Positions 62,691 to 64,000 of a DNA stretch of 64,000 nt are shown here, piece by piece. The translations under genes were made by a program, and so were the position numbers. The DNA is from Leptospira ognonensis (lineage in GTDB: Bacteria; Spirochaetota; Leptospiria; Leptospirales; Leptospiraceae): positions 62,001-126,000 of the forward strand of contig NZ_RQGD01000022.1 of NCBI RefSeq assembly GCF_004770745.1, read 5' to 3'. Position 1 is the stretch's first letter, and each line of letters begins with the position of its first letter. Below the pieces are notes generated by a model. It made no database searches and was not told the origin of the DNA. It was given only the letters and a program-made list of their open reading frames with translations.

Positions 62691-63671
62691 CTATTTACGC
62701 TCTTCCTGACTTAAAAAATAATAATGTTTTCTCGCACGCATGATTTGACCGAGGGGTTTATGTTCAACGAGTGCATTCCATGGGTCAAATTTTGCCGCAT
62801 CGATCTGTAACGCTAGTTTACTTGTGTTTTCCAAATCGACTGTCTGCTTTGGTATGGTGAGTCGACCAACGGTCACAAAAGGACTTTCCGATTCAGGCCA
62901 TAAAATGCTGGGATTTTCAATGGGAGTCGTTTGGTCATCTACGTAAAATTGCAATTGAAAATCATAAACTAGATCTCCCATGTCAAGATGGCTTTTAAAC
63001 TCTTCTGCCCAAGGAGACTTTGTTTTGGCTCCCTCAGATTTTTTATGAGGATAAATTCTCACCTTTGCAGCATATTTACCAACGGAAATAGGAGCAGCGG
63101 AATGAAAATCTTCCGTCGCAAAACCTGAAAAAGGTTTTCCCATCGTCTTAGCTGTTTCTCCTATTTTTTTCAGACCTCCAAGAAATCCGTACGCATTGAC
63201 AAGATACATGAGCAGACTGCCCATCCCATTCCCAAGTGCCAAAACCAATTTGATAAACGATTCGAAATCGGGGAGAGAGAAAATGGCATGATTGATGAGA
63301 AGGAAGTCTTGGGTCGAAGTTTGGGAACCCAGTGCACCTGCGCCAGTCAAACCTTGGACTTGGATGGCAAAACCTCTGATATCGGGGACAGAATCTGGCT
63401 TTTTATCCATTCCCCCATTGGAAAGTCGCACTAATGCATCGTAAACATTTGGTTTGGCGAAAAGACCTACCTTAGTATAGTCGGGAATGTCTTTGAAGAT
63501 CTCTAATTTTGCGTTCAAACCGAGAAGTTGTTTCCGGTGTAAACCTCTCCCTTTCCCGAAAAGCTGATTCTTTTTCCTTTGTAATTGTTTAAAAGGCTCC
63601 ATGTATTTCTGGAAGATTTCCTCTTCCTTGGGAGCGATAGTTTCTTTCCAGTCTTTACTAGGTTGTTTCAT
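62691..63671 (-). CDS. Catalase-related heme-fold protein
   Basis: A 326-residue protein of the small catalase-related family. Characteristic segments are VRLSNGGMDKKPDSVPDIRGFAIQV and DFLLINHAIFSL near 85-135. A His occurs in the early GRGLHRKQLL segment (His45), where catalases have the distal His. The classical proximal RxxxY heme-tyrosine motif is not obvious at the C-terminus (MRARKHYYFLSQEE), so true catalase activity is doubtful; relatives include lipoxygenase-linked and stress-induced heme proteins. I choose ATG at 63671 with GAGAG upstream; a TTG at 63692 is in frame. It lies 19 bases before the phosphatase gene. Confidence 0.8.
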   Translation of the reverse strand: MKQPSKDWKETIAPKEEEIFQKYMEPFKQLQRKKNQLFGKGRGLHRKQLLGLNAKLEIFKDIPDYTKVGLFAKPNVYDALVRLSNGGMDKKPDSVPDIRGFAIQVQGLTGAGALGSQTSTQDFLLINHAIFSLPDFESFIKLVLALGNGMGSLLMYLVNAYGFLGGLKKIGETAKTMGKPFSGFATEDFHSAAPISVGKYAAKVRIYPHKKSEGAKTKSPWAEEFKSHLDMGDLVYDFQLQFYVDDQTTPIENPSILWPESESPFVTVGRLTIPKQTVDLENTSKLALQIDAAKFDPWNALVEHKPLGQIMRARKHYYFLSQEERK

Positions 63672-63766
63672 GTAGGCGTTCTCTCTCGACAATCAATAAT
63701 GTTATAATTAGGATAGAATTTAGCAGAATTTTTCATCCTTCAATCATTAAATCTATTTCCACTCGA

Positions 63767-64000
63767 TCACTTTCTCAAAAATTCGAGGATTCTCTTTTGC
63801 ATGGCTGGGTCATTTAACATAACACTATGCTCTTTTTCTGTCCTAATAGTTTCGTAAGTGAGTCCAGGTTGCGGAACGCTGTGTTCCAGTAAGACGCTTC
63901 CGTCTCCCTCTTCGCGAGGTACGATATCCATATTCCAACGATTCTCCATTTGCCTGATGGCCTTTCTCGTCGGATTATTTTTCGCATTTAAGAGCATCGT
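63767..64000 (-). CDS. C-terminal part of a probable alpha/beta hydrolase (truncated by window edge)
   Basis: The reading frame runs off the right edge with about 78 codons visible. The last residues, TYETIRTEKEHSVMLNDPAMQKRILEFLRK, look like the final helix-strand-helix of an alpha/beta hydrolase, where the His of EKEHSVM would be the catalytic His followed by the usual C-terminal helix. The nucleophile and acid lie outside the window, so the assignment is weak. An ATG at 63997 is in frame but is probably not the true start. Confidence 0.45.
   Translation of the reverse strand, partial: TMLLNAKNNPTRKAIRQMENRWNMDIVPREEGDGSVLLEHSVPQPGLTYETIRTEKEHSVMLNDPAMQKRILEFLRK

Noticed and set aside
1..64000. 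tRNA, rRNA, CRISPR arrays, insertion sequences, prophage genes
   Set aside because: Looked for cloverleaf-like ends, spaced direct repeats, transposase motifs and terminal repeats; none was found convincingly by eye.

Overview
The window looks like a chromosomal segment of a spirochaete, most probably a Leptospira of the free-living (saprophytic) type. The pointers are moderate-to-low G+C by eye, short Leptospira-style lipoprotein signals, frequent TTG/GTG starts, a fliG/fliH flagellar pair, a large TPR protein resembling the spirochaetal flagellar collar protein FlcA, and many membrane receptors fused to signalling outputs. The genus is inferred from gene content, not from a marker gene. No rRNA, tRNA, CRISPR array, insertion sequence or prophage was recognised, so this reads as core and near-core chromosome.

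Layout. 1-4.8 kb (minus): a partial degenerate HD-GYP-like protein, then an operon MCP - SCO1-like CxxxC protein - aldehyde dehydrogenase. 5.1-11.0 kb (plus): a tight operon of a divergent fliG, fliH and two membrane receptors with decayed histidine-kinase ends. 10.9-14.1 kb (minus): membrane-anchored unknown - MFS transporter - mtnC. 14.2-19.6 kb: a WecG/TagA-type glycosyltransferase, the 1185-residue acidic/TPR protein and a secreted tandem CBM48-like protein. 19.8-26.5 kb (minus): an eight-gene run, MBOAT - PilZ - lipoprotein - Rossmann oxidoreductase - DUF374 acyltransferase - metK - C-terminal transketolase subunit - clpS. 26.6-34.5 kb: lipoproteins, a second-strand ssb, then response regulator - FMN glutamate-synthase-like enzyme - receptor adenylate cyclase and two envelope proteins. 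34.6-38.2 kb (minus): a FecA-like receptor behind a good Fur-type box, followed by an ethanolamine-type permease. 38.3-46.6 kb: a TPM-domain lipoprotein, a gamma-glutamylcyclotransferase-like protein, a TfoX-N/histone-H1-like fusion, a lipoprotein, pckA, glgA and an SGNH hydrolase. 46.8-55.6 kb: two large hybrid histidine kinases with unknown proteins between them. 55.7-64 kb: DUF1304 plus an ECF sigma factor, an AraC regulator divergent from an NmrA-type oxidoreductase, secreted unknowns, a GHKL-type ATPase convergent with a cNMP-binding SpoIIE-type phosphatase, a catalase-related protein and the end of a probable alpha/beta hydrolase.

How it fits together. Signalling dominates: an MCP, three receptors with a galactose-binding-like ectodomain and 7TM region (two pseudokinases, one adenylate cyclase), two hybrid kinases, a lone receiver, PilZ and HD-GYP-like c-di-GMP proteins, a cNMP-binding phosphatase and an ECF sigma factor. 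Metabolism in the window touches the methionine/SAM cycle (metK, mtnC), gluconeogenesis and glycogen (pckA, glgA, CBM48 protein) and iron uptake. The most unusual points are the two receptor pseudokinases translationally coupled to fliH, the TfoX-N/H1-tail fusion, the DPF-motif-rich acidic domain of the FlcA-like protein, and the atypical GHKL ATPase facing a SpoIIE-type phosphatase.
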